A DNA stretch of 10,394 nucleotides. It comes from Caryophanales bacterium. Its GTDB lineage: Bacteria > Bacillota_I > Bacilli_A > RFN20 > JAISJY01. Position 1 is the first letter of the stretch. Each line of letters begins with the position of its first letter. Below are positions 1-7,274 of the stretch, one piece after another. A program made the position numbers and the translations under genes. The notes below the pieces were generated by a model that was given only the letters and a program-made list of their open reading frames with translations, was not told the origin of the DNA and searched no databases. Where the stretch lies: the NCBI GenBank assembly GCA_031261365.1, contig JAISJY010000017.1:1-10394 (forward strand). The letters run 5' to 3'.

Positions 1-279
1 ATTACTAGTCGTCTTTTGGTCAATAGCAATAGCTGGACTTAATCCTTCAATAGAATCAACATCAGGTTTCTCTAAGCCACCTAAAAACTGTCTAGCATAA
101 GATGATAAAGATTCCACATATCTCCTTTGTCCTTCAGCATAAATAGTGTCAAAAGCTAAAGTTGATTTACCTGAGCCACTTAAACCCGAAAAAACAATAA
201 ACTTATTTTTTGGTAATTCTAAATTAATATTCTTTAAATTGTTTTCTCTGGCACCTTTAATTATTATTTTGTCATTCAT
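1..279 (-). CDS. uvrA: UvrA, excinuclease ABC subunit A (N-terminal 93 residues; gene runs off the left edge)
   Basis: UvrA is the damage-recognition ATPase of nucleotide excision repair; as a dimer it loads UvrB on distorted DNA in the cytoplasm. The 93 visible codons hold the hallmarks of its first ABC domain: the KGARENNLKNI opening, the Walker A loop GLSGSGKST (about residues 32-40), then AFDTIYAEGQRRYVESLSSYARQFL and the DSIEGLSPAIAIDQKTTSN stretch that leads to the first zinc-finger insertion. The full protein is usually about 940 residues, so about 90% lies outside the window. The start at 279 matches the usual UvrA N-terminus, and its ATG overlaps the TGA of the upstream gene as ATGA. 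I see no good Shine-Dalgarno sequence before it, so translation is probably coupled to the upstream gene. Identity is certain; regulation is inferred. Confidence 0.97.
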   Translation of the reverse strand, partial: MNDKIIIKGARENNLKNINLELPKNKFIVFSGLSGSGKSTLAFDTIYAEGQRRYVESLSSYARQFLGGLEKPDVDSIEGLSPAIAIDQKTTSN

Positions 280-1373
280 ATTATTTTAAGATAAGTAAAT
301 AAATTAGTAATATTCTTATCATTCTCCTCTGTGTATGGTTTAAGTTTTCTATAAGTCTTTTTAGAAAATATTCTTGGTATTAGATATCTTAAATGATAAA
401 AAGGATACAAAAGATATTGCCACCATTTAACTTGAATTGCCTTAATTAAAACCTTAATATTAGGAAATAATTTAGATAATAAAAAGCCAACCTTATTCTT
501 TCTAATAGTTTGAATAGCATCAACATTATGATTTTTACCATACTCTCCACCATATATTATGAAACTTGTAAAACTATCATAAATATCGTTAGAAATAGTA
601 TCTAAATCTTTTAATTCAATTTTCAAATCTAACTCTTGGACACATACTTTTAAGAGTAATAAAAAGAAATTATATAAATTGTTCTTTTTACATATTTGTA
701 TTATTTCCATAAATATATCTTGATTTCTTTCAAATAAATAATAAAAATCAATTACATATTTTAAACCAATACCACCTCTGCTTACATGAAAATATAAATG
801 CCCTAAGTTCTGTAAAAAGTTATATAAAGGGTCTAATTGATAAACCTTTTCATAATCTTTATACTTGATTAAATGCTTTTCATAATCTAATAAATAAGGA
901 TATTCAAAAGGTCCAAGAGCTTCATGTAATTCAAATAAAATACCATTTTTAGTAGCATTTAACTCAATTTCAAAGTTTTTCTCTATTGCAAAGCCTATAC
1001 TTTCCAAAACTTTAGTGGCTTTTTCATAATACTGTGGTTTAACCATAAAATCAATATCACCCATTAAACGGTGATTAGGATTAGGATAATAATCCTTTAA
1101 AACTTGTCCTTTTAAAACAACCATATCTAAATTTGCTTTATTAAAAGCCTCAATAACTTCATCAAATAATAATTGTTGTTGGACTGCTCTTATCTCGCTT
1201 CTTAAAACATTATTAATAATTACCTTACTACCAAGAAATAATCCTAAAACAGGGACCCTATTACTAATTAAAACCTTTTCAAGAAAAGGAATATTTGGCT
1301 CAAATGAAAGTTCGGTTATCTTGTTAAGGTACTTTTTTATAAGTTCAAATACTTGTTTCTTTCTTAAATCCAT
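276..1373 (-). CDS. NTP_transf_5-type nucleotidyltransferase (MNT-fold), 365 aa
   Basis: Resembles the uncharacterised nucleotidyltransferase family NTP_transf_5 (Pfam PF14907), a minimal nucleotidyltransferase fold often found in polysaccharide, capsule or peptide-maturation loci. Numbered from the chosen start, the signature is VVLKGQVL (85-92), the metal-binding GDID (105-108) and FELHE (147-151), whose Glu148 would be the third carboxylate. The rest is mainly helical, with an aromatic, basic stretch near the C-terminus (about 317-335). The open frame reaches back to 1436, but I start at 1373 (MDLRKK) because the 21 extra residues look like translated promoter and an extended -10 box ends 8 bases upstream of this ATG. 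No Shine-Dalgarno is visible. It is the first gene of a unit ending in uvrA, with a 4-base ATGA overlap, an unusual partner for uvrA. Substrate unknown; nucleotidyl, rather than other, transfer is inferred from the motif. Confidence 0.8.
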   Translation of the reverse strand: MDLRKKQVFELIKKYLNKITELSFEPNIPFLEKVLISNRVPVLGLFLGSKVIINNVLRSEIRAVQQQLLFDEVIEAFNKANLDMVVLKGQVLKDYYPNPNHRLMGDIDFMVKPQYYEKATKVLESIGFAIEKNFEIELNATKNGILFELHEALGPFEYPYLLDYEKHLIKYKDYEKVYQLDPLYNFLQNLGHLYFHVSRGGIGLKYVIDFYYLFERNQDIFMEIIQICKKNNLYNFFLLLLKVCVQELDLKIELKDLDTISNDIYDSFTSFIIYGGEYGKNHNVDAIQTIRKNKVGFLLSKLFPNIKVLIKAIQVKWWQYLLYPFYHLRYLIPRIFSKKTYRKLKPYTEENDKNITNLFTYLKII

Positions 1374-1380
1374 CTTAACT

Positions 1381-1389
1381 ATTCTAACA
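1381..1389 (-). promoter_or_regulatory. Extended -10 promoter for the nucleotidyltransferase gene, apparently leaderless
   Basis: On the minus strand the sequence reads TGTTAGAAT, an extended -10 (TGnTAnAAT). A weak -35 candidate TTCTTA lies 16 bases further upstream. Seven bases separate the box from the ATG at 1373, so transcription should start at or one base before the start codon. This fits the absence of a Shine-Dalgarno sequence. Inferred from sequence only. Confidence 0.5.
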
Positions 1390-1456
1390 TAAATAACCCT
1401 ATTAAGAAAGCATAAACAAATTGGAATGGGAAACATCTTTTATTAAAAAAATAATA

Positions 1457-1462
1457 TATAAT
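1457..1462 (+). promoter_or_regulatory. -10 box TATAAT for the zinc-ribbon operon, apparently leaderless
   Basis: A perfect TATAAT lies six bases before the GTG codon at 1469, which puts the expected transcription start on the G of that codon. No convincing -35 hexamer is seen at 16-18 bases upstream, and the surroundings are very A/T-rich, so a chance match is possible. It would drive the plus-strand genes from 1469 onward. Confidence 0.45.
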
Positions 1463-1468
1463 ATTCAA

Positions 1469-1762
1469 GTGAGAAAAATATTTAAAATCATTGGACCGCT
1501 TGTCTTATTAATTGGAATTATTTTAATAATTGTAGGCTTTATAGATTTCTTTTCCAGCATAACAAAGCCTACTCCACCGACAAAGTTTTATTTTTTCTTT
1601 ATCAGTTTTCCACTTATTTTTGTTGGTTTTGTTTTAAATAGTATTGGCTTTAATAAAACTAATAAGCAAAAAACACCAACTAAAAAATGTCCATCTTGTG
1701 GAGCTATAAATAAAAATAATGAAGATAATTGTCCTTATTGTGATTATAGTTTAAAGGAGTAA
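1469..1762 (+). CDS. Small membrane protein with C-terminal zinc ribbon, 97 aa
   Basis: Two hydrophobic helices (about residues 6-28 and 40-61, from the GTG start) are followed by a basic linker and a zinc ribbon with two CPxC knuckles, CPSC and CPYC, 10 residues apart (cysteines about 74, 77, 88, 91). Proteins of this layout are common in Firmicutes and lack a defined function; the ribbon probably sits in the cytoplasm as a protein or nucleic-acid contact. The frame is open back to a TTG at 1421, but I choose the GTG at 1469 because the protein then begins VRKIFKIIGP, like relatives I recall that start MRKIFKIIGP, and because a TATAAT lies just upstream. There is no Shine-Dalgarno for either start. 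The stop is two bases before the next gene's ATG, so it leads an operon. Identity as a gene is firm; function unknown. Confidence 0.72.
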   Translation: MRKIFKIIGPLVLLIGIILIIVGFIDFFSSITKPTPPTKFYFFFISFPLIFVGFVLNSIGFNKTNKQKTPTKKCPSCGAINKNNEDNCPYCDYSLKE

Positions 1763-1764
1763 TT

Positions 1765-2454
1765 ATGGGAAATATTATGGAAACTATTTTTGATATCGCT
1801 TACTTATTAACCTCTATCGGTTTAGGAATATTTATAATTATTAAAGCTAAAAAAGGACCTTTTCTTATCTTTGGAATTGCCGTGCTTCTTTTAGGATTAG
1901 GAGATGCCTTCCATTTAATACCCCGTATCTATGCTTTAAATAATGGAGGTACAGCCTTATATCCAGCCCCTTTAGGTATCGGTACTTTAATAACCTCTAT
2001 AACTATGACAATATTCTATATTTTGTTATATCACTTCTATCAAATAAGATATCATAAAAACAATAAAACTATTACAATTATTCTTTATCTTTTAGCTTTA
2101 ATAAGAATTATTCTATGTGCTTTTCCTCAAAACCAATGGACTAGTGCTGATTCACCTTTAACTTGGGGAATAATCAGAAATATTCCTTTTGTAATTATGG
2201 GAATTATTATTTTACTTTTATTCTTAAAGGATGCCAAAAATGATAAAAGATTTAAATGGTTTTGGTTAGCTATTTTATTGAGTTTCTTATTCTATATGAT
2301 AGTCGTTTTATTTGCAGGAACTTTAAGTATTTTAGGGATGTTCATGTTGCCTAAAACAATATGCTATGTCTATTTAATCATTATGGGATTATTACAGTTA
2401 TTGAAAGAAACAAATGAAAGTTCAAGTGATTTATCAAACTCTATCAGGTCATAG
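1765..2454 (+). CDS. Seven-helix integral membrane protein of unknown function, 229 aa
   Basis: I do not recognise a named family. The protein is almost wholly hydrophobic, with about seven membrane segments (roughly residues 7-27, 32-49, 72-92, 103-120, 137-155, 165-185, 191-213). Notable polar islands that could be functional are GDAFHLIPR (46-54, at the end of helix 2), FPQNQW (120-125) and the Pro/Lys pair in MLPKT (194-198). The start at 1765 has a strong AAAGGAG five bases upstream, which overlaps the end of the zinc-ribbon gene; a second ATG at codon 5 is less well placed. The last 41 bases overlap the flavodoxin-like gene in another frame, so the hydrophilic tail ESSSDLSNSIRS is encoded by DNA that also encodes that protein's start. 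The tight packing with a zinc-ribbon membrane protein and a flavodoxin-like protein hints at a shared task, possibly membrane-linked redox, but that is a guess. Confidence 0.8.
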   Translation: MGNIMETIFDIAYLLTSIGLGIFIIIKAKKGPFLIFGIAVLLLGLGDAFHLIPRIYALNNGGTALYPAPLGIGTLITSITMTIFYILLYHFYQIRYHKNNKTITIILYLLALIRIILCAFPQNQWTSADSPLTWGIIRNIPFVIMGIIILLLFLKDAKNDKRFKWFWLAILLSFLFYMIVVLFAGTLSILGMFMLPKTICYVYLIIMGLLQLLKETNESSSDLSNSIRS

Positions 2455-2821
2455 TAGAAAAGTAGCTGAAGCTTTAGCTCTTCCTTTTAATGTTTTAGCT
2501 AAACCTTTTTCACAATATGTTAATCAAGAAACTGATTTATTATTTATCGGTGGTGGTATTTATGCAGGTAAATTAAATAAAAAGTTTGAAATATTCTTAA
2601 ATAGTTTATCTAATAAAAACATCAAAAAAGTTGTAATATTTACTACTTCTGCCAGTGATAAATCAGCTTTTGAACAAATAAAAGCTATCTTCTTAAAAAA
2701 TAACATTGAAGTTGCCGATAGTTCTTTTACTTGTCGGGGAAGATTTCTTTTTATGAATTGGCATAATCCCAATAAAGAAGATTTAACAAAAGCAACTGAG
2801 TTTGCTAAAACATTTATTTAA
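2414..2821 (+). CDS. Short flavodoxin-like protein, 135 aa
   Basis: Flavodoxins carry FMN and pass electrons between redox partners in the cytoplasm. The N-terminus MKVQVIYQTLSGHSRKVAEAL is a first beta strand followed by a phosphate-binding loop of the T-x-S-G-x-S/T type (about residues 9-15), then a helix. The DLLFIGGGIYAGKLN stretch (41-55) matches the third strand plus the 50s FMN loop, and KKVVIFTTSA (71-80) the fourth strand. At 135 residues it is a little shorter than typical flavodoxins (about 140-170), as in the flavodoxin-domain proteins of the Flavodoxin_3 kind. Start at 2414 is fixed by the beta strand; GAAAG upstream is a weak ribosome site, so coupling to the overlapping membrane-protein gene is likely. 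A flavodoxin could accept electrons from the PFOR at 3506-7048, but this is only proximity. FMN binding is inferred. Confidence 0.85.
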   Translation: MKVQVIYQTLSGHSRKVAEALALPFNVLAKPFSQYVNQETDLLFIGGGIYAGKLNKKFEIFLNSLSNKNIKKVVIFTTSASDKSAFEQIKAIFLKNNIEVADSSFTCRGRFLFMNWHNPNKEDLTKATEFAKTFI

Positions 2822-2824
2822 TAA

Positions 2825-2868
2825 ATAACTCATATTACAAGAAAATAAAATAGAGGAGACTGAGTTAT
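2825..2868 (+). repeat. Inverted repeat framing the HIT gene ribosome site
   Basis: ATAACTCA (2825-2832) is the exact reverse complement of TGAGTTAT (2861-2868), with 28 bases between the arms. The right arm contains the first two bases of the HIT start codon and the loop holds its GAGGAG ribosome site. It could be an operator or an RNA fold that hides the start codon. An 8-base match across 28 bases can arise by chance in such A/T-rich DNA. Confidence 0.3.
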
Positions 2869-3325
2869 GTGTTTGATTTGTGAAAGAATTGAGATGATTA
2901 AAAGAGGAAAAAATTCATTTTTTGTAAAAGAATTAGAGACCGGTTTTGTTGTTCTCGGTGATTATCAATGTTTTAAAGGTTATACATTATTTTTGTGCAA
3001 AGAACATGTTACAGAATTACATCAGCTTCCAAGAGCGTTTAAAGTTAAATATTTAGAAGAAATGTCAATAGTAGCAGAAGCTTGTCAAAAAGCATTTGAT
3101 GCTGATAAAATGAATATTGAATTATTGGGCAATGGAGATGCACATGTACACTTTCATATTTTTCCAAGAAAAAAAGGTGATACACCAATTCCTGGTCCTG
3201 TGTGGTGGGTTTCAAAAGATGAAATGTTTAATGATAAAGTTAAACCTACAAAGGAAGAATTAGAAAGGCTTAAAAAACTACTAAGAATCCAATTATCAAA
3301 TCTATTAAATAATTATCATTCATGA
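2867..3325 (+). CDS. HIT-family nucleotide hydrolase/transferase, 152 aa
   Basis: Histidine-triad proteins split nucleoside phosphoramidates or dinucleoside polyphosphates such as Ap4A through a histidine-AMP intermediate. The triad is HVHFHIFPR (93-101), with His95, the middle one, as expected nucleophile, preceded by LLGNGDA (87-92). The first strands (VVLGDYQCFKGYTLFLCKEHV) fit the family's ligand pocket. The N-terminus carries CLIC (2-5), with further Cys35 and Cys44; some HIT proteins use such cysteines and a His for zinc, so a metal site is possible. Length is close to the usual 110-160. A good GAGGAG sits before the ATG. It lies 45 bases after the flavodoxin-like gene, either last in that operon or on its own promoter; I could not identify one. 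It ends before the shared terminator at 3473-3500. Exact substrate cannot be read from the sequence. Confidence 0.93.
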   Translation: MCLICERIEMIKRGKNSFFVKELETGFVVLGDYQCFKGYTLFLCKEHVTELHQLPRAFKVKYLEEMSIVAEACQKAFDADKMNIELLGNGDAHVHFHIFPRKKGDTPIPGPVWWVSKDEMFNDKVKPTKEELERLKKLLRIQLSNLLNNYHS

Positions 3326-3472
3326 TGTCTTAAATTAGAAATATTAGGCTCAAAATAGAATGTTTTTAGCAATATAACTTGTTTAAAACAATAAATATAT
3401 ATTAAAAAGCTAATATGAGGAGCAAACTCTCTTAAAAATATTTTGTGATACTAAAACATTTATCTAATTTAA

Positions 3473-3500
3473 AAAGACTACCAATTTCTTGATAGTCTTT
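3473..3500. terminator. Bidirectional intrinsic terminator between the HIT gene and nifJ
   Basis: AAAGACTA (3473-3480) pairs with TAGTCTTT (3493-3500); inside it, after one mismatch, CAA pairs with TTG around a TTTC loop. Read on the minus strand, the hairpin starts a few bases after the nifJ stop and runs into TTTTT, a strong terminator. On the plus strand the tail is ACTTTTT, weaker, and would end transcripts from the HIT gene. Confidence 0.85.
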
Positions 3501-3505
3501 ACTTT

Positions 3506-6500
3506 TTAACCTTGTCTTGCTACTTCACTTAATAAAGTTTGATATCTGCCTTTAGCCTTTTCTTCACATTCTATAAATAACTCTTGAGCATGTAAAGGAT
3601 TTACTTTAGGCAATTGAGCAAATCTAGTTTCTCCTAATAAGAAGTCTCTAAACTTCGTAAAATCAGGTTCCTTAGCATCTATTGTTAAAGGCTTTTCTAA
3701 ACGAGGATCAAATCTATAAGGAGTAAAATAACCAGCCTCAACTGCTTTTCTTTGAGTAGTTTGGTGATTACCTAAGCCACCTTTAATACCATGTTCCATA
3801 CAAGGAGAATACGCGATAATAACTGAAGGTCCATCATAACTTTCAGCTTCTTGTAAAGCTTTAATTAATTGAACAGGATTTGCTCCCATACTAACTTGAG
3901 CTACATAAACATTTTTATAACTCCGAGCAATTGCCCCTAAATCTTTTTTAGGTGTTACTTTTCCAGCTGCTGCAAACTTAGCAATAGCACCTGTTTGAGT
4001 TGATTTACTAGCTTGACCACCTGTATTAGAATAAACCTCAGTATCAAGAACTAAAATATTAACATTCTCTCTTTGAGCAATAACATGGTCTAAACCACCA
4101 TAACCAATATCATAAGCCCAACCATCCCCACCAACTATCCAAACAGACTTATTAATTAAATCTGCTTTATAATCTAATAAAGCCTTAATTTTACTTGATT
4201 TACTAACTTCAACTAATCTAATAATTTCATCTTTTAAAGGACGAGTAACTTTTCTATCTTTTTGATTTTCTAAATAAGTTTTCAATAAAGTTCTTAATTC
4301 AGGTTCAACAGTCTTTAAAGAACCTTCAATAATATTTCTAATTTCTTGTAACTTATAATCAGTAGCCGTTCTCATTCCAAAACCATACTCCGCATTATCT
4401 TCAAATAAAGAATTAGCCCAAGCAGGTCCTTGCCCATCAGCATCAATAGCAAAAGGATTACTTGGAGTTGAACCAGAATAAATAGAAGAACAACCGGTCG
4501 CATTAGCCACTAACATATCTTTACCAAATAATTGAGCTACTAATCTATAATAAGGAGTTTCTCCACAACCAGCACATGCCCCACTAACTTCAAAATAAGG
4601 TTTTAATAAACTAGCCCCTTTAACCATAGTAATTGGGAATAAATCAGCTTTATAAGTAACATGTGCAACAACATAATCAAAGTCTAAAACTCTTGGAGCT
4701 TGAGATTTAACATCCACCATAGCTAAAGCTCTACTTGGAACACCTGCCACTGGATGAACAGGACATTCATTAGCACACAAACCACAACCAACACAATTAT
4801 CAGGAGAAACTTGAACAGTCCAATATAAATCTTTCTTACCTAAAACAGGAATTACATTGTCTTGAACACTCTTTGGAGCTACTGCTAATTCTTCAGCTGT
4901 TAAAACAAAAGTTCTAATTGTTGAATGCGGACAAACAAAAGCACATTTACCACATTGAATACAATTTGCTTTAGTCCACTCTGGAACTTCACTAGCCGTA
5001 TTTCTTTTTTCTTTCAAAGAAAGATTATTTTGCATTGAACCCGTTAATAAACCACCTTTAGCAAACTCACTAACCGGTATTTCATTACCATCTAAAGCCG
5101 CTATAGAAGAGCAATAATAATCAAAATATTCATCATCAACACGAGCATTTTCTTTATGAACTTCTAAGTTAAGCCAATTTGGATCAACTTCAACTTCTAT
5201 CAAAGCTTCAGCACCTTTATCTAAAGCGGTGTAGTTTAATTTAACAACATCATCACCTTTCTTTGAATATGTTTTATAAGCAGCTTTCTTCATATAATCT
5301 AAAGCTTCATCAAAAGGTAAAATTGCTGGGTTTAATTTAAAGAAAGCAGACTGTAAAATAGTATTAGTATGTCTTCCCATTCCAATACTTTTAGCAATTT
5401 CAGTGGCATCAATAATATAAAACTTAGCATGTCTTCTCGCTAATTGTCTTTTAACTTTATTCGGTAAAAAAGCTAATATTTCTTTTTTAGAGAAAGAGGT
5501 ATTTAATAAAAATGTTCCACCCTTCTTTAAGTTCTTTAACATATCAAACTTTAAAATATAAGAATCTTGAGAACAAGAAATAAAATCAGCATTAGTCACA
5601 TAATAAGTTGAATGAATTGGAGTAGGTCCAAACCTTAAATTACTTCTAGTTGTCCCACCTGCTTTTTTAGAATCATAAGCAAAATAAGCTTGAGAATATA
5701 AATTAGTATGGTCTCCAATAATTTTAATAGATGATTTATTAGCACTGACAGTTCCATCACTTCCTAAACCATAAAATAAACAAGAAGTATAATCATTATG
5801 GATGTGATATTCACTATCAATTGGTAGTGATAAATGTGTTAAATCATCATTAATACCAATTGTAAAACCTGTAAATACTTTCTCAGAGTTTAAGAAATCA
5901 TAAACCGCTTTAATTTGGTTTGGTTGAGTATCTTTACTTGATAAACCATATCTGCCCCCTACTAAAACTTTAAATCTTCTATTAGACTGAGCCACTGATG
6001 CTACAACATCTAAATATAAAGGCTCACCTAAGGCTCCTGTTTCTTTTGTTCTATCTAAAACAGCTACCTTTTTAACACTTCTTGGTATAGCGTTTAATAA
6101 ATGTGTGGCAGAAAAAGGACGGTATAAATGAACTTTAACTAAACCGACTTTCTCGCCTTTAGCATTTAAATCATTAATAACTTCGGTAATTGTTTCAGTT
6201 ACACTTCCCATAGCAATAATAACTCTATCAGCATCTTTTGGTCCAACATAAACAAAAGGAGCATATTTTCTACCTGTTAAACGACTAACCTTTTTAAAAT
6301 ATTCTTCAGCTATTGGTAAAACATTCGCGAAATGACTATTTTGGGCTTCACGAGCTTGAAAATAAATATCATCATTTTCAGCTCCACCTCTTGTAACAGG
6401 AAAATTATGAGGATTTAAGGCTTCATCTTTAAAAGCTTTAACAGCTCCTAAATCTAATAACTTTTTCCATTCACTACCTTCAATAACTTCAACTTTTTGA

Positions 6501-7048
6501 ATCTCATGACTTGTTCTAAAACCATCAAAGAAATGTAAAACAGGTGCTTTACTCTTAATAGCTACTAAATGAGCTAAAGGAGCTAAATCACTCGCTTCTT
6601 GAACTGAATGAGAAGCGATCATTGTAATTCCTGTTTGTCTAACAGCATAAATATCTTGATGATCTCCAAAAATAGATAATGCTCTAGTTGCTAAACTTCT
6701 TGCCGAAACATGAAAAACTGTTGGTAATAATTCGCCTACTACTTTGTAAATATTTGGAATCATTAATAATAAACCTTGTGAAGCAGTAAAAGTAGTTGCT
6801 AATGAACCTGCTTGAGCCGCTCCATGAACAGCCCCTGCTGCCCCTGCCTCTGACTGCATTTCTACCACTTTAACCTTACTACCGAACAAGTTTTCTTTCC
6901 CATCTCTTGCTGACCAAGCATCAGCATATTCTGCCATTGGTGAAGAAGGAGTAATCGGGAAGATAGCTGTTACCTCTGTAAATAAATATGCTCCTGTTGC
7001 TGCTGCTTCGTTTCCATCCATTGATTTAAAATATTTTTTAATAGCCAT
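3506..7048 (-). CDS. nifJ: Pyruvate:ferredoxin (flavodoxin) oxidoreductase, 1180 aa
   Basis: This single-chain enzyme converts pyruvate and CoA to acetyl-CoA and CO2 and reduces ferredoxin or flavodoxin, using thiamine diphosphate and three 4Fe-4S clusters; it is oxygen-sensitive and marks anaerobic metabolism. Domains in order: pyrimidine-binding N-terminal domain (FPITPSSPMAEYADAW, 30-45), transketolase-C-like domain II (about 260-390), gamma domain (about 420-640, with GLGSDGTVSANK), EKR linker, a two-cluster ferredoxin domain (Cys696/699/702/706 and Cys752/755/758/762), and the TPP domain. Cluster ligands near TPP are Cys825, Cys828, Cys853 and Cys1083, with spacing like the Desulfovibrio africanus enzyme. 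The TPP/metal site is GDGWAYDIGYGGLDH (974-988) and VYSNTGGQ. Length is full and no key residue is missing. AGGAGG four bases before the ATG is a strong ribosome site. It appears monocistronic, with its own promoter and terminator. Partner could be ferredoxin or the flavodoxin-like protein at 2414-2821. Confidence 0.98.
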   Translation of the reverse strand: MAIKKYFKSMDGNEAAATGAYLFTEVTAIFPITPSSPMAEYADAWSARDGKENLFGSKVKVVEMQSEAGAAGAVHGAAQAGSLATTFTASQGLLLMIPNIYKVVGELLPTVFHVSARSLATRALSIFGDHQDIYAVRQTGITMIASHSVQEASDLAPLAHLVAIKSKAPVLHFFDGFRTSHEIQKVEVIEGSEWKKLLDLGAVKAFKDEALNPHNFPVTRGGAENDDIYFQAREAQNSHFANVLPIAEEYFKKVSRLTGRKYAPFVYVGPKDADRVIIAMGSVTETITEVINDLNAKGEKVGLVKVHLYRPFSATHLLNAIPRSVKKVAVLDRTKETGALGEPLYLDVVASVAQSNRRFKVLVGGRYGLSSKDTQPNQIKAVYDFLNSEKVFTGFTIGINDDLTHLSLPIDSEYHIHNDYTSCLFYGLGSDGTVSANKSSIKIIGDHTNLYSQAYFAYDSKKAGGTTRSNLRFGPTPIHSTYYVTNADFISCSQDSYILKFDMLKNLKKGGTFLLNTSFSKKEILAFLPNKVKRQLARRHAKFYIIDATEIAKSIGMGRHTNTILQSAFFKLNPAILPFDEALDYMKKAAYKTYSKKGDDVVKLNYTALDKGAEALIEVEVDPNWLNLEVHKENARVDDEYFDYYCSSIAALDGNEIPVSEFAKGGLLTGSMQNNLSLKEKRNTASEVPEWTKANCIQCGKCAFVCPHSTIRTFVLTAEELAVAPKSVQDNVIPVLGKKDLYWTVQVSPDNCVGCGLCANECPVHPVAGVPSRALAMVDVKSQAPRVLDFDYVVAHVTYKADLFPITMVKGASLLKPYFEVSGACAGCGETPYYRLVAQLFGKDMLVANATGCSSIYSGSTPSNPFAIDADGQGPAWANSLFEDNAEYGFGMRTATDYKLQEIRNIIEGSLKTVEPELRTLLKTYLENQKDRKVTRPLKDEIIRLVEVSKSSKIKALLDYKADLINKSVWIVGGDGWAYDIGYGGLDHVIAQRENVNILVLDTEVYSNTGGQASKSTQTGAIAKFAAAGKVTPKKDLGAIARSYKNVYVAQVSMGANPVQLIKALQEAESYDGPSVIIAYSPCMEHGIKGGLGNHQTTQRKAVEAGYFTPYRFDPRLEKPLTIDAKEPDFTKFRDFLLGETRFAQLPKVNPLHAQELFIECEEKAKGRYQTLLSEVARQG

Positions 7049-7080
7049 AGTGCCTCCTAGTTATATAAACTAACATTATT

Positions 7081-7086
7081 ATTATA
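7081..7086 (-). promoter_or_regulatory. nifJ: Probable -10 box of nifJ
   Basis: On the minus strand TATAAT lies 32 bases before the nifJ ATG, leaving a short leader that contains the AGGAGG site. The best -35 candidate, TTGCTA (7107-7112), is 20 bases away, longer than ideal; a shifted TATTAT (7086-7091) would give 15. I see no Rex-like or other known operator. Confidence 0.4.
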
Positions 7087-7148
7087 TAATATCTTTACCT
7101 ATTGAGTAGCAAGAAAAGCTCTTTTTTATTATTAAAAGACAACTAAAG

Positions 7149-7166
7149 AAAGGAATTAAGTCCTTT
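7149..7166 (-). terminator. Weak hairpin, possible terminator of the small gene upstream of nifJ
   Basis: AAAGGA (7149-7154) and TCCTTT (7161-7166) pair around a six-base loop. On the minus strand the tail is CTTTAGTTG, only moderately U-rich; on the plus strand the stem runs into more T residues, but no plus-strand gene ends here. Most likely it reduces read-through from 7275-7451 into nifJ. Confidence 0.4.
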
Positions 7167-7178
7167 TTTATAATAACA

Positions 7179-7274
7179 TCATTTTATAAATAACAAAATC
7201 TTTTCTACATTTTTTGTTTCATAAATCAAATCATCAGCTATTATGTCTTTTAATGCGTGTATTATATATTTCAA
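7179..7274 (-). other. 31-codon open frame after the small gene, possible remnant
   Basis: Directly after the TAA of the 58-residue gene a TTG opens the same frame for 31 codons, reading LKYIIHALKDIIADDLIY and ending in LLFIK. No ribosome site of its own is visible beyond the body of the preceding gene. It could be a decayed downstream gene (for example the lost partner of an antitoxin-like gene), a read-through extension, or chance. I do not assign a function. Confidence 0.15.

Noticed and set aside
1374..1436. Upstream extension of the nucleotidyltransferase frame (21 extra residues starting MFPIPICLC)
   Set aside because: These codons overlap the extended -10 box and show no ribosome site; the family-like helical start is at MDLRKK.
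1421..1468. TTG start that would add 16 residues to the zinc-ribbon protein
   Set aside because: It has no ribosome site, includes the TATAAT box, and the relatives I recall begin at the VRKIFKIIGP position.
2560..2772. 70-residue open frame on the minus strand within the flavodoxin-like gene
   Set aside because: It lies wholly antisense to a recognisable flavodoxin-like gene, has no ribosome site, and its product has low complexity.
3326..3472. Space between the HIT gene and the terminator, checked for a small gene or RNA
   Set aside because: Only very short frames (such as one of six codons near 3410) and a tiny GAG/CTC hairpin are present; no riboswitch or tRNA pattern.
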